A stretch of 40,852 nt of DNA from Plantactinospora alkalitolerans (GTDB lineage: Bacteria; Actinomycetota; Actinomycetes; Mycobacteriales; Micromonosporaceae). The stretch covers positions 1 through 40,852 of the forward strand of contig NZ_JADPUN010000228.1 of NCBI RefSeq assembly GCF_015690345.1, read 5' to 3'. Positions 22,648 through 29,969 of this stretch are shown piece by piece. The notes under the pieces were generated by a model. It made no database searches. It saw nothing but the letters and a program-made list of their open reading frames with translations, and had not been told where the DNA came from. The translations under genes and the position numbers were made by a program. How positions within the stretch are numbered: position 1 is the first letter of the stretch; every line of letters starts with the position of its first letter.

Positions 22648-23975
22648 CCCTGTCGGACATCATCCCGTCGTTGCGCTCCTCACTGCGTGCGCCCTTGACC
22701 GAGGTCTGGCCGGCGACGGCGGCCTGGGGCGAGCGCGGCGACCTGACCATCGGCGGGGTCGCGATGACGGCCGTGGTGGCCCGGCACGGAACGCCGACGT
22801 ACGTGCTCGACGAGGCCGACGTACGGCAGCGGTGCCGCGACTATCTGACCGCGTTCGGTCCCGACGGTGTCGCGTACACCGCGAAGGCCCTGCTCAGTCG
22901 GGGCATCGTGCGGTGGCTCGCCGCCGAGGGGCTGCGGCTCTACGTCGGCTCCGCAGGTGAACTCCGGGTCGCCCTGGCCGCCGGATTCCCGTCCGACCGG
23001 ATCGTCCTGTACGGCAGCGCGAAGACGCCGGAGGACCTCGAGGCCGCGTACACCGGCCGGGTCGGCACGATCGTCGTCGAGTCGCTCGGTGAGATCACCC
23101 GGCTGGCGGCGACCGCACCGCAGGGCCAGCGGGTCCTGCTGCGGGTGCTCGGGAGTGCGGAGCCGGCCGAGGGCACCGACTGCCGGTTCGGGCTGCGGAT
23201 CGACTCCGGCGAGGCGGCGGCCGCCGTGGCCCGGATCGTCGCCCAACCCCGGCTGTCCCTGGTCGGAGTGGACTGTTCGGTGGGTCACCAGGTCAGCCGG
23301 TTCAGCGTGTACGAGCGCGAGGTGCGTGGCGTGCTGGAGTTCCTCGCCGAAATGCGGACCCGACACGGCGTCGAGCCGGCGGAGTTCAATCTCGGCGGTG
23401 GCCACGCCGTCGCCTACTCGGGCGGCGATCCGAGCCTCGCCCTGGCCGCCTTCGCCGGCCGGATCCGGTCCGTGTTGCGGCTGGCGGCGGATCGGCACGA
23501 TGTTCCGGTTCCGCGGTTGACGGTGTCACCGGGTCGGGCCATCGTGTCCCGGGCCGGTATCACGCTCTACCACGTGGTGTCGGTGAACCGGGGCCCGGAC
23601 GGGCACCTCCTCGTCGCCGTCGACGGCGGCATGACCGACTGTCCGTCGGGCGCGCTCTGCGGCGGCCGGCACAGCGCCGTGCTGTTCGGACGTACCACCT
23701 GTGCCGAGCCGGTGCGGGCCACCGTCGTCGGCCGGCACAACGACGCCGACGACGTGATCGTCCCGGCGCTGACGCTGCCGGCCGACGTACATCCGGGTGA
23801 CCTGCTCGCGGTGGCCGGATCCGGGGCGTACCACCACTCCCGCGCCTCCAACTACCACCTGGTCGGCCGCCCGCCGCTGCTCAGCGCCCGGGACGGCCGG
23901 ATCAGCACCCTGGTACGCCGGGAGTCCTCCGACGACATGCTGCTGCGCGACGTGGACGAACGGGAAGCGGCCTGA
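22644..23975 (+). CDS. divergent diaminopimelate-decarboxylase-like PLP enzyme (fold III)
   Basis: 443 residues. The PLP lysine is K81 in YTAKAL, followed by YVGSAGELRVALAAGFP and the phosphate-binding NLGGGHAVAY (249-258), as in LysA/ornithine-decarboxylase group IV enzymes; the C-terminus has GSGAYHHSRASNYHLVGRPP. Three conserved motifs deviate: HIGSQ reads SVGHQ (212-216), EPGR reads SPGR (295-298), and CESxD, which supplies the active-site Cys from the second subunit, reads RHNDADD (364-370). Ordinary LysA would keep all of these, so this is probably a paralogue with altered substrate or chemistry rather than the lysine-pathway enzyme. It is coupled to an Lrp-type effector domain protein upstream and ends 15 bases from a convergent PAP2 gene. 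Confidence 0.85.
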   Translation: MTLSDIIPSLRSSLRAPLTEVWPATAAWGERGDLTIGGVAMTAVVARHGTPTYVLDEADVRQRCRDYLTAFGPDGVAYTAKALLSRGIVRWLAAEGLRLYVGSAGELRVALAAGFPSDRIVLYGSAKTPEDLEAAYTGRVGTIVVESLGEITRLAATAPQGQRVLLRVLGSAEPAEGTDCRFGLRIDSGEAAAAVARIVAQPRLSLVGVDCSVGHQVSRFSVYEREVRGVLEFLAEMRTRHGVEPAEFNLGGGHAVAYSGGDPSLALAAFAGRIRSVLRLAADRHDVPVPRLTVSPGRAIVSRAGITLYHVVSVNRGPDGHLLVAVDGGMTDCPSGALCGGRHSAVLFGRTTCAEPVRATVVGRHNDADDVIVPALTLPADVHPGDLLAVAGSGAYHHSRASNYHLVGRPPLLSARDGRISTLVRRESSDDMLLRDVDEREAA

Positions 23976-23978
23976 CTG

Positions 23979-23992
23979 GACGGGAACCCGTC
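23979..23992. terminator. hairpin between convergent genes
   Basis: GACGGG and CCCGTC flank AA, forming a compact hairpin immediately after the LysA-like stop and touching the stop codon of the opposing phosphatase gene. It may end transcription from both sides. Confidence 0.45.
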
Positions 23993-24650
23993 AGGCGGCG
24001 CTGCGGCCACGGCTCGCCGGCCACAGCCGCAGCGCCGCCGCGAGCAGCAGCCCGACGCCGACCGTCACCAGCACGGCGGCCACGACGTCGATGAGATAGT
24101 GCTCGCCCAACAGCACCCGACTGGCCGCCACGAGCAGCACGGCGGTGACCGCCGTCGCCGCCGTCGGCACCCGCCAGCCGCGGGACAGGGGTCGGGACAC
24201 CAGCACCGTGGTGAGGGCGGCGGCGGTCACGACGACGGCATGCCCGCTCGGATACGTCCAGTCCGTCGCGACGACGGGGGGACCCGGCCGCTGGAACACC
24301 GCCTGCAGCAGCATCGGGGTGAGGCAGCCGACCAGCAGCACCAGGTGCCGGATGGCGTACCCCACCGCCCGTCGCCGACCCCGTACCACCAGCTGACCGA
24401 AAGCGATCAGTAGCATGGCCAGGGTGGCCAGGGTGCCCGCGCCACTGACCACGGTGGCCAGACCGGCGAGGCCTCCGTCGGCCGGGGCGTACAGGTTCGC
24501 CAGGATCCAGGCGTCCAGCGGTGGCACCCGGTCGTGCATCAGCCCCCCGGCCAGCAGGACGGCGGCGACGGCGGTGGTCCCCGCCACGATCACGGACCGG
24601 CGCTGGCCGGCCGGTGGACGGGCCGGCACCAGATCGGTGTGCGTCAGCAT
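23991..24650 (-). CDS. PAP2-family membrane phosphatase
   Basis: 219 residues with about six membrane helices. The phosphatase signature is partly complete: PSGH at 134-137 (acid-base His), SR177-178 with H184 and D188 in the last motif (nucleophile His), and R121-P122 of the first motif. The Lys that normally lies seven residues before that Arg is Leu114, so one phosphate-contacting residue is missing. Family members dephosphorylate lipid phosphates such as undecaprenyl pyrophosphate or phosphatidic acid at the outer membrane face. The substrate is unknown, and activity may be reduced or different. It is transcribed alone, divergent from the condensation-domain gene. Confidence 0.85.
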   Translation of the reverse strand: MLTHTDLVPARPPAGQRRSVIVAGTTAVAAVLLAGGLMHDRVPPLDAWILANLYAPADGGLAGLATVVSGAGTLATLAMLLIAFGQLVVRGRRRAVGYAIRHLVLLVGCLTPMLLQAVFQRPGPPVVATDWTYPSGHAVVVTAAALTTVLVSRPLSRGWRVPTAATAVTAVLLVAASRVLLGEHYLIDVVAAVLVTVGVGLLLAAALRLWPASRGRSAA

Positions 24651-24998
24651 GAGGACAGTCTGGGCGACGTGTCGGCGGGCTCGCCTCCCGTGCTGCCCTG
24701 AGATCTCCCCGATCTACCGACTCCTGCATCCCTCCGGGGACGGAATCGGCGACCGGGACGACTCGTACACGCCGACCCGGGCGCCGGAGCGAGACAGCAA
24801 CGCACCACCCCTGGTAACGTCGGCGACACTCGGCGTCGACGGAGCGGTCCCACCGTGCCACGAGTCGCCGGTTCCTTGTAGGCAGTTGATCGGACAGGGA
24901 GTTGTCGCTGCCCACATGAGGCTTCCACTTCTCTTCACGCTGCGGGTACACCCTGACCCGGTTGCGCCAGTTGCGATCCGAATGCCGGGGGTGTCGAA
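24651..24998. other. 348-base divergent intergenic region
   Basis: It lies between the start codons of the phosphatase (leftward) and the condensation-domain protein (rightward) and must hold both promoters. I see no convincing -10/-35 pair, no strong inverted repeat and no gene. Confidence 0.45.
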
Positions 24999-26681
24999 GT
25001 GACAAGTCAGGTGGACGTCGAGCAGAGCTATCCACTCTCGTCGGTCCAACGTGGCGTCCTCCGCCAGGTTCTCGCCGAACCGAGCCCGGGCCCCGGCCCG
25101 ACCCCGACGAGCTATCTCGAACAGGTACGTCTCATCGTCCGCGGCCGGCTGCGGGTGCCCGACTTCCAGCTCGCCTGGAGCCGGGTGATCGCCCGCCACG
25201 CCACCTTGCGGACCGGGTTCGTCTGGCACGGACTCGAGGAGCCGGTACAGGTCGTCGTGCCGACGGCACCGGCACCGGAGTGGTACGTCGAGGATCTGCG
25301 GACCATGCGGGCCTGCCAGCGTCGACGCGGCCTGGCGGAGTTCCTCGCCGCCGACCGGGCCCGGGGGTTCGCGCTGACCGCTCCGCCGCTGTCCCGGTTC
25401 ACCCTGCTCCGGGTGTCCGAAACCGAGCACCTGTTCGTGTGGACCGCGCATCACCTGGTCATCGACGGATGGAGCTTCCCGATCCTGCTCCGGGAGGCGC
25501 TTGAGGAGTACCGGGCGGCGATCGATGGCCGGGATGCCGGACTGCCGACACCGGCACCGTTCCGGGAGCATGTCGCCTGGTTGGCCAGCCGCGACCTCAC
25601 CGGCGCGGAGGAGTTCTGGCGCACCGAGCTGGCCGGGCGGTCCGCGCCGACGCCACTTCCGACCGACCAGCCGGACGGGCCCGAGGACGAGTTCGGTACG
25701 CCCGATGCCTCCCCCTCGGCGCCGGTGGCCGGGGCGACAGCGGGGCCAGGGACGGCAGCGGAGCCAGGAGCGACAGCAGGGCCGGGGACGACAGCAGGGC
25801 CGGGGACGACAGCCGAGCCAGGAGCGACAGCGGTGTCCCGGCCGGTGGAGGTGCCCGGGTCGAGGGGTCGGTTCTGGCCGGGTGACAGGTCCGGGCTGGC
25901 CGACGTACCCGGGCCCACGGGCGCCCCGGGGCCGGCGAACGTGTTCGGGCCGGCCGACGCGATCGGGCCCGGGGCCGCGTCCGCGGTGGCGGACCCGTTC
26001 GCCGAGCACCGCGTCGAATGTAGCGGCGACGACACCGCACGGCTGCACGAGACCGCCCGCCAGCAGCGGATCACCCTGGAGACCGTGCTGCACGGATGCT
26101 GGGCCTGGCTCCTGTCGACGCACAGCGGGGAGACCGACGTCGTCTTCGGCGCCACGGTGTCCGGCCGACGGGCGGAGGCCGTGGAGTCGCAGAACATGGT
26201 CGGGCCGCTCGTCAACATGCTGCCGGTCCGGGTGAGGATCCACCCCGAGCAGCCCGTCGGCGCCTGGCTACGACAACTGCAACAGCATCAGGCGCTGTCC
26301 CGCCCGTTCGACCACGTACCGCTGGACCGGATCCAGGCCTGGACCGGGACGCCTCCCGGTTCGCCGCTGTTCGAGACGTTGGTCGACTTCGAGAACTACC
26401 CGGTCGACAACGACCTGTTCACCGGTACGAGCGACGCGTCGACCCTGTCGATGCGGTTCGAGGGCCGGTGGTCGTCATCGCACCATCCGCTGACCCTGCT
26501 CGTCGTACCGGGCGAACGGCTCGGTCTGCACATCACGTACGACCGACGCCGTGTCCGGCAGGCAACGGTCGAACACCTGCTCGCCCAGCTGACGGTCCTG
26601 CTCGTCCAGTTCGCCGCCGATCCGGAGCGCCCACTGTCCGAGCTGTCCCTGCCCGGTCGCGAGCACGGCCCAGCGGTGTAG
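24999..26681 (+). CDS. stand-alone NRPS condensation-domain protein with internal repeat insertion
   Basis: 560 residues from GTG 24999. The N-lobe starts with YPLSSVQRG and RHATLRTGF and carries the catalytic HHLVIDG motif (H151, H152, D156, G157). The C-lobe has the structural motif MVGPLVNMLPVR (400-411) and later SPLFETLVDFEN. A normal condensation domain is about 430-450 residues; the excess is a Gly/Pro/Ala/Thr-rich insertion at about 233-334 between the lobes, including five tandem hexapeptides. No adenylation or carrier domain is fused or encoded nearby, so it must act in trans on carrier-bound or free substrates, for example joining an acyl or aminoacyl group to an amine or alcohol. 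The catalytic motif is intact, so I expect activity; product unknown. Confidence 0.85.
   Translation: MTSQVDVEQSYPLSSVQRGVLRQVLAEPSPGPGPTPTSYLEQVRLIVRGRLRVPDFQLAWSRVIARHATLRTGFVWHGLEEPVQVVVPTAPAPEWYVEDLRTMRACQRRRGLAEFLAADRARGFALTAPPLSRFTLLRVSETEHLFVWTAHHLVIDGWSFPILLREALEEYRAAIDGRDAGLPTPAPFREHVAWLASRDLTGAEEFWRTELAGRSAPTPLPTDQPDGPEDEFGTPDASPSAPVAGATAGPGTAAEPGATAGPGTTAGPGTTAEPGATAVSRPVEVPGSRGRFWPGDRSGLADVPGPTGAPGPANVFGPADAIGPGAASAVADPFAEHRVECSGDDTARLHETARQQRITLETVLHGCWAWLLSTHSGETDVVFGATVSGRRAEAVESQNMVGPLVNMLPVRVRIHPEQPVGAWLRQLQQHQALSRPFDHVPLDRIQAWTGTPPGSPLFETLVDFENYPVDNDLFTGTSDASTLSMRFEGRWSSSHHPLTLLVVPGERLGLHITYDRRRVRQATVEHLLAQLTVLLVQFAADPERPLSELSLPGREHGPAV
25743..25832 (+). repeat. five tandem 18-bp repeats encoding (G/E)PG(T/A)(T/A)A
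   Basis: The ninety bases encode GPGTAA, EPGATA, GPGTTA, GPGTTA, EPGATA in residues 249-278 of the condensation-domain protein. The third and fourth units are almost identical at DNA level. A degenerate unit precedes the array. The repeat number is likely to vary between strains by slippage without changing the reading frame. Confidence 0.85.
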
Positions 26682-26684
26682 TTC

Positions 26685-26713
26685 CCCGCTCCGCCTGCCG
26701 GACCGTGAGCGGG
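26685..26713. terminator. hairpin between convergent genes
   Basis: CCCGCTC and GAGCGGG are separated by 15 bases, between the condensation-domain stop at 26681 and the opposing gene end at 26728. Position favours a shared terminator; the long loop lowers confidence. Confidence 0.45.
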
Positions 26714-26727
26714 TCTTACGGTCGGCC

Positions 26728-27126
26728 TTACAGCGCCGAGACGACCTTCGGTCGGCGCCAGAGCAGCGCGATGAGGACGAGGGTGATCAGTGCGCCCGGC
26801 ACGAGGCTCGCCCTGATCCAGGTGTCCGTGATCAGGGCGAAGACGAAGAACCTGCCGATGAACTGGATGGCGAGCAGGGCGGTCAACAGCGCCCGACGCC
26901 AGCCCCGGTCGAATCGCGATCCCAGCGCCAGCCAGGCGTACGCGATGCCGAAGCTGAGGTGGAAGCCGTGCTCGACGCCGACCTCGTACGGCGGGGTGAC
27001 CAGCGCGTACAGGTGCTCCAGCACCAGCACCCACAGCAGGATGGTGGCCGGGTCGCGCCGGGCACGGGCTGCCGCCGGGCGGTCTGACGGGCCGGACGGA
27101 ACGGTGACGCTCGCACTTTCACGCAC
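26728..27126 (-). CDS. small integral membrane protein of unknown function
   Basis: 132 residues with a Pro/Ala/Arg-rich cytoplasmic N-terminus (1-26) and four predicted membrane helices near 28-45, 55-70, 79-99 and 105-123. HGFHLSFGIAYAWLALG and IGRFFVFALITDTW look conserved in style, but I do not recognise the family. The gene is divergent from a MarR regulator, with 87 bases between the start codons, so it may be that regulator's target. Function unknown. Confidence 0.65.
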   Translation of the reverse strand: MRESASVTVPSGPSDRPAAARARRDPATILLWVLVLEHLYALVTPPYEVGVEHGFHLSFGIAYAWLALGSRFDRGWRRALLTALLAIQFIGRFFVFALITDTWIRASLVPGALITLVLIALLWRRPKVVSAL

Positions 27127-27172
27127 GGGGCAGTCTCCTCGAATTCATCCCGGGAAGGGCCGACTGAGATCT

Positions 27173-27184
27173 TCTCAAGTGAGA
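27173..27184. promoter_or_regulatory. TCTCA-AG-TGAGA inverted repeat, candidate MarR operator
   Basis: A perfect five-base inverted repeat lies between the divergent membrane-protein and MarR genes, in a locally A/T-richer stretch and 30 bases before the MarR start. MarR proteins usually bind such sites to repress themselves and the divergent neighbour. Confidence 0.45.
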
Positions 27185-27213
27185 GTATCTTGCTCGCGCC
27201 CTAGGATCCAGGC

Positions 27214-27696
27214 ATGAACGCCGCGCGATCCCGATCCGACGCGTCCCCGCTGGCCTTCCTGCCCAGGGACGTCGCCACCGGCATGCTGATCAGCACGGTG
27301 CACCGACGCTGCCAGAAGCTACTCAACGACGCGCTGCGCCCGCTCGGGATCGAGGAGCGGCACTTCGCCACCATGGCCGTACTGGACAGCCGGGGGCCGC
27401 TCACCCAGCGTCAACTCACCGACCTGCTCGACCTCGACAAGTCATCGCTGGGCCGGATCGTCGACGAGCTCGAGCGGCAGAACCTGGCCGAACGCCGGGC
27501 CGTACCCGGGGACCGTCGTGCCCACGCCGTCCATCTGAGCACGCAGGGCCGGCAGCGGGTGAGCGAGGCGCAGCAGATCGCCGGCCAGGTGGGGCAGCAA
27601 CTCTTCGGACACCTTCCGCCGGAGATCCGCCGAGCCCTCGACGGCGCGCTGCGGCAACTGCTCCCCCCACCCGGCACCGACGGCACCCCGAAGTGA
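27214..27696 (+). CDS. MarR-family transcriptional regulator
   Basis: 160 residues from an ATG with AGGA eight bases upstream. The winged helix occupies about 45-115: LGIEERHFATMAVLDSRGPLTQ, then LTDLLDLDKSSLGRIVDELERQNLAERR and the wing PGDRRAHAVHLSTQGRQRV, all standard MarR features. N- and C-terminal helices form the dimerisation region. It probably represses the divergent membrane-protein gene and itself in response to a small phenolic or hydrophobic ligand. The long N-terminal extension (about 20 residues before the first helix) is unremarkable. Confidence 0.93.
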   Translation: MNAARSRSDASPLAFLPRDVATGMLISTVHRRCQKLLNDALRPLGIEERHFATMAVLDSRGPLTQRQLTDLLDLDKSSLGRIVDELERQNLAERRAVPGDRRAHAVHLSTQGRQRVSEAQQIAGQVGQQLFGHLPPEIRRALDGALRQLLPPPGTDGTPK

Positions 27697-27776
27697 CGGC
27701 GCCGGGTCTGCGAGGCGACGGTGTCGGCACGGCGCAGGAGCCGGCGCGGCGATGATATGAACCCTCGGAGCGCGGG

Positions 27777-28400
27777 TCAGCGCAGTCCCGCCGCCAGCCG
27801 GTCGCGCACCTCCTGCGACGCCTTCGCCGGGGAGCCCGCGTCGAAGGGCGGCTGCGGGTCGTACTCGATGGCGAGCTGGATGGCCTCGGCGGTGGTCCGG
27901 TCGGCGAGGGTCGCGGCGAGGGTGAGCGCCATGTCGAGCCCGGCGGAGACGCCGGCGGCGGTCATCAGTCTGCCGTCGCCGACCACCCGCTGCGGGGTGT
28001 AGGTCGCACCGAACGAGGTCAGCACGTCCGCCCGCCTCCAGTGCGTGGTGGCGGTACGCCCCCGCAGCAGCCCGGCGGCACCCAGCAGCAGCGATCCGGT
28101 GCAGACGGAGGTCGTCCACCGGGTGCCCTCGTGCATCCGGCGGATCCAGTCCAGCAGCGGTCCGCCCTCGACGTGCTCGTCGACGCCGGGGCCGCCGGGC
28201 ACGACCAGCACGTCGCAGGAGTCGATCTCGGCCAGCGTGGCATCGGCGACAAGGGCGAGGCTGCCGGCACTGTTCCGGACCGGCCCGGCACCGGCCGCGA
28301 CGAAGACCACCTCGGCACCGGGCAGGAGCTTGAGTACGTCGTACGGGCCGACCGCGTCAAGCGCGGTGAACCGGTCGAAGAGCGGAAGAACGATGCGCAT
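27777..28400 (-). CDS. DJ-1/PfpI-family protein (isonitrile-hydratase-like)
   Basis: 207 residues of the DJ-1/PfpI fold. The nucleophile elbow is SVCTGSLLLG with Cys100, with an acidic residue in the LDAVGPYDVL motif near the N-terminus (D15) and a THW motif after the elbow, as in isonitrile hydratase InhA-type proteins. It lies 16 bases downstream of the GlxA-type regulator gene, which carries the same fold as its sensor domain, so the two probably form an operon and a functional pair. The specific reaction is not proven; glyoxalase III-like or amidase activity is also possible. Confidence 0.85.
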   Translation of the reverse strand: MRIVLPLFDRFTALDAVGPYDVLKLLPGAEVVFVAAGAGPVRNSAGSLALVADATLAEIDSCDVLVVPGGPGVDEHVEGGPLLDWIRRMHEGTRWTTSVCTGSLLLGAAGLLRGRTATTHWRRADVLTSFGATYTPQRVVGDGRLMTAAGVSAGLDMALTLAATLADRTTAEAIQLAIEYDPQPPFDAGSPAKASQEVRDRLAAGLR

Positions 28401-28416
28401 CGAGGGCTCCGTAGGC

Positions 28417-29370
28417 TCAGGCGAAGTGGTGGCGGTACTGGCCGGGGGTGACCCCGATGGTGCGTTTGAACCGCCGGTGCAGGGTCTCGACGGTGCCGAA
28501 GCCGCATCCCCGGGCGATCGCCCCGACCGGGACGTCGGTGCTCTCCAACAGTCGTCGGGCAGCCTCGACCCGGACGGATTCCACGTACGCGGCCGGGGTC
28601 TGCCCGGTCTGCGCGGTGAACGTCCGGGCGAAGTGCCGTTCGCTCATCCCGGCCCGGTTGGCGAGGGCCGGCACGCTCAGGTCCTCGGTGAGGTGGTCGG
28701 CGATCCACACCTGGACCTGCCGCAGCGGGTCGTGCACCGGACGCTGTGCGGCCAGTTGCGTACTGAACTGGGACTGGCCGCCGGGGCGCTGGACGAACAT
28801 GACGAGGCTGCGGGCGATGGCCCGGGACGTCTCGGCGCCCCTGTCCTGCTCGACCAGCGCGAGCGCGAGGTCGATCCCCGCGGTGACCCCGGCGGAGGTC
28901 CAGACGCCGTCGGCGTTTACGAAGATCGGGTCGGGTTCGACCGTCACCGCCGGATACCGCCGGGCCAGTTCGGCGCAGCTTCCCCAGTGGGTGACCGCCC
29001 GCCGGCCGTCGAGCAGACCGGCCTCGGCCAGCAGGAACGCGCCGCTGCACACGGCGGCGACCCGTCCGGAGCGGGTGGTGGCGGCGGCGATCCAGTCAAT
29101 GAGCCGGCGGTCGGCGCAGGCCTGTGTCCGCCCCGGCCCGCCGACCACCACGAGCGTGTCGATCCGGCCGCCGGCGAACTCGTCGATGGTCGCGTCGGGG
29201 GTGATGCCCAGGCCGCCGCTGGCCCGGACGGAACCGACGGTCCCGGCCACCGTCTCCAACTCGTACCCCGGCGCCAGCCGGTTGGCCTGCACGAACACCT
29301 CGTGCGGGCCGGACAGGTCGAGGATCTGGAAACCCGGGAAGATCACGAAGACGACGCGGTGACTGTCCAC
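28417..29370 (-). CDS. GlxA-type AraC-family regulator with DJ-1/PfpI domain
   Basis: 317 residues. Residues 1-190 form a DJ-1/PfpI domain (VVFVIFPGFQILDLSGPHEVF at the start, AAVCSGAFLLAEAGLL at the elbow with a Cys, then THW). Residues 215-315 contain two AraC helix-turn-helix motifs (LSVPALANRAGMSERHFARTF and VPVGAIARGCGFGTVETLHRRF). In other actinobacteria GlxA-type regulators control catabolic genes or development. The DJ-1 protein gene follows by 16 bases and is the most likely target or partner. Confidence 0.93.
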   Translation of the reverse strand: MDSHRVVFVIFPGFQILDLSGPHEVFVQANRLAPGYELETVAGTVGSVRASGGLGITPDATIDEFAGGRIDTLVVVGGPGRTQACADRRLIDWIAAATTRSGRVAAVCSGAFLLAEAGLLDGRRAVTHWGSCAELARRYPAVTVEPDPIFVNADGVWTSAGVTAGIDLALALVEQDRGAETSRAIARSLVMFVQRPGGQSQFSTQLAAQRPVHDPLRQVQVWIADHLTEDLSVPALANRAGMSERHFARTFTAQTGQTPAAYVESVRVEAARRLLESTDVPVGAIARGCGFGTVETLHRRFKRTIGVTPGQYRHHFA

Positions 29371-29712
29371 CGGACCATCGTTTCCGGCACCGGCCCTGGC
29401 GGCAATGACACGCTACTGACGATTTCCGCCATCCCCGTCGGGGAACACTGCCGGCCACCGTGACGACCTGGCACGCCGTCCGGTGGGCCCGCAGTTCCCC
29501 CATGTTCCCCGCGACATCGGCTGGCCCCGGCCGGTGGCGCCCTGCTCACCTGGGCCTGGCCCGGGTTCATCCCGCATCCGTGGCGGGCGGTTCGCCGGCT
29601 GCCGAAGTCGAGCCGTGACCGCCGGCTGTCCGGCCGCGCATCCCAGCATCTGATCGGAGCGGTTCCGCCGACGAGCCGACAAACGGTCAAGATCTCGTTC
29701 CGGAATGGCAGT

Positions 29713-29724
29713 GGTCAGACCTCC
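29713..29724 (+). promoter_or_regulatory. GGTCAGACCTCC motif, copy 1
   Basis: Twelve bases identical to positions 29921-29932. The core GGTC-A-GACC is a perfect inverted repeat, and the preceding bases read GT. GGTC/GACC palindromes are the core of operators bound by several GntR-family regulators, and a GntR gene ends the downstream operon. Candidate upstream operator, 246 bases before the first start codon. Confidence 0.4.
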
Positions 29725-29840
29725 GAACGGCCGATTCCGGATCGCGGCGACTGGAGCAAACAGTCGCGACCGCACCCCCGGCGGAGCGTCGACCGATCCA
29801 TCACGCGCTTGTTACCAGCGCATTTCGCGGTCAGTTAGCC

Positions 29841-29867
29841 GATCCCGACCTTGATAACGGTCGGATC
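29841..29867. promoter_or_regulatory. imperfect inverted repeat upstream of peptide operon
   Basis: GATCCCGACC and GGTCGGATC pair except for one bulged base, across an eight-base A/T-rich spacer. The right arm again contains GGTCGGA, similar to the GGTCAGA motif. Candidate regulator site near the promoter. Confidence 0.4.
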
Positions 29868-29883
29868 ACGAGGACTTCCCAAC

Positions 29884-29904
29884 CCGTACGGCCCTCACGT
29901 ACGG
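29884..29904. promoter_or_regulatory. CCGTACG/CGTACGG inverted repeat
   Basis: Perfect seven-base arms separated by seven bases, 66 bases before the first gene of the peptide operon. It could be a second type of operator or a 5' leader hairpin. Confidence 0.4.
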
Positions 29905-29917
29905 TCCCGGAAAGGCA

Positions 29918-29932
29918 GGAGGTCAGACCTCC
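29918..29932. promoter_or_regulatory. GGAGGTC-A-GACCTCC palindrome, copy 2 of motif
   Basis: A perfect 15-base palindrome, centred 45 bases before the GTG start of the first dipeptidase, containing the second copy of GGTCAGACCTCC. It is the best candidate for the GntR/UTRA operator at this operon. Confidence 0.5.
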
Positions 29933-29969
29933 ATCCTCATGCCTCTGAGCGTGCCGAGGTGAGCTGCTA

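Larger units (their letters stand above)
29371..29969. other. 599-base divergent intergenic region
   Basis: It separates the GlxA regulator start from the first gene of the peptide operon. No gene is supported. The right half is rich in inverted repeats listed separately, and GGTCAGACCTCC occurs twice. The stretch around 29800-29870 is less G+C rich and probably contains the operon promoter, but I cannot assign a clear -10/-35 pair. Confidence 0.5.
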
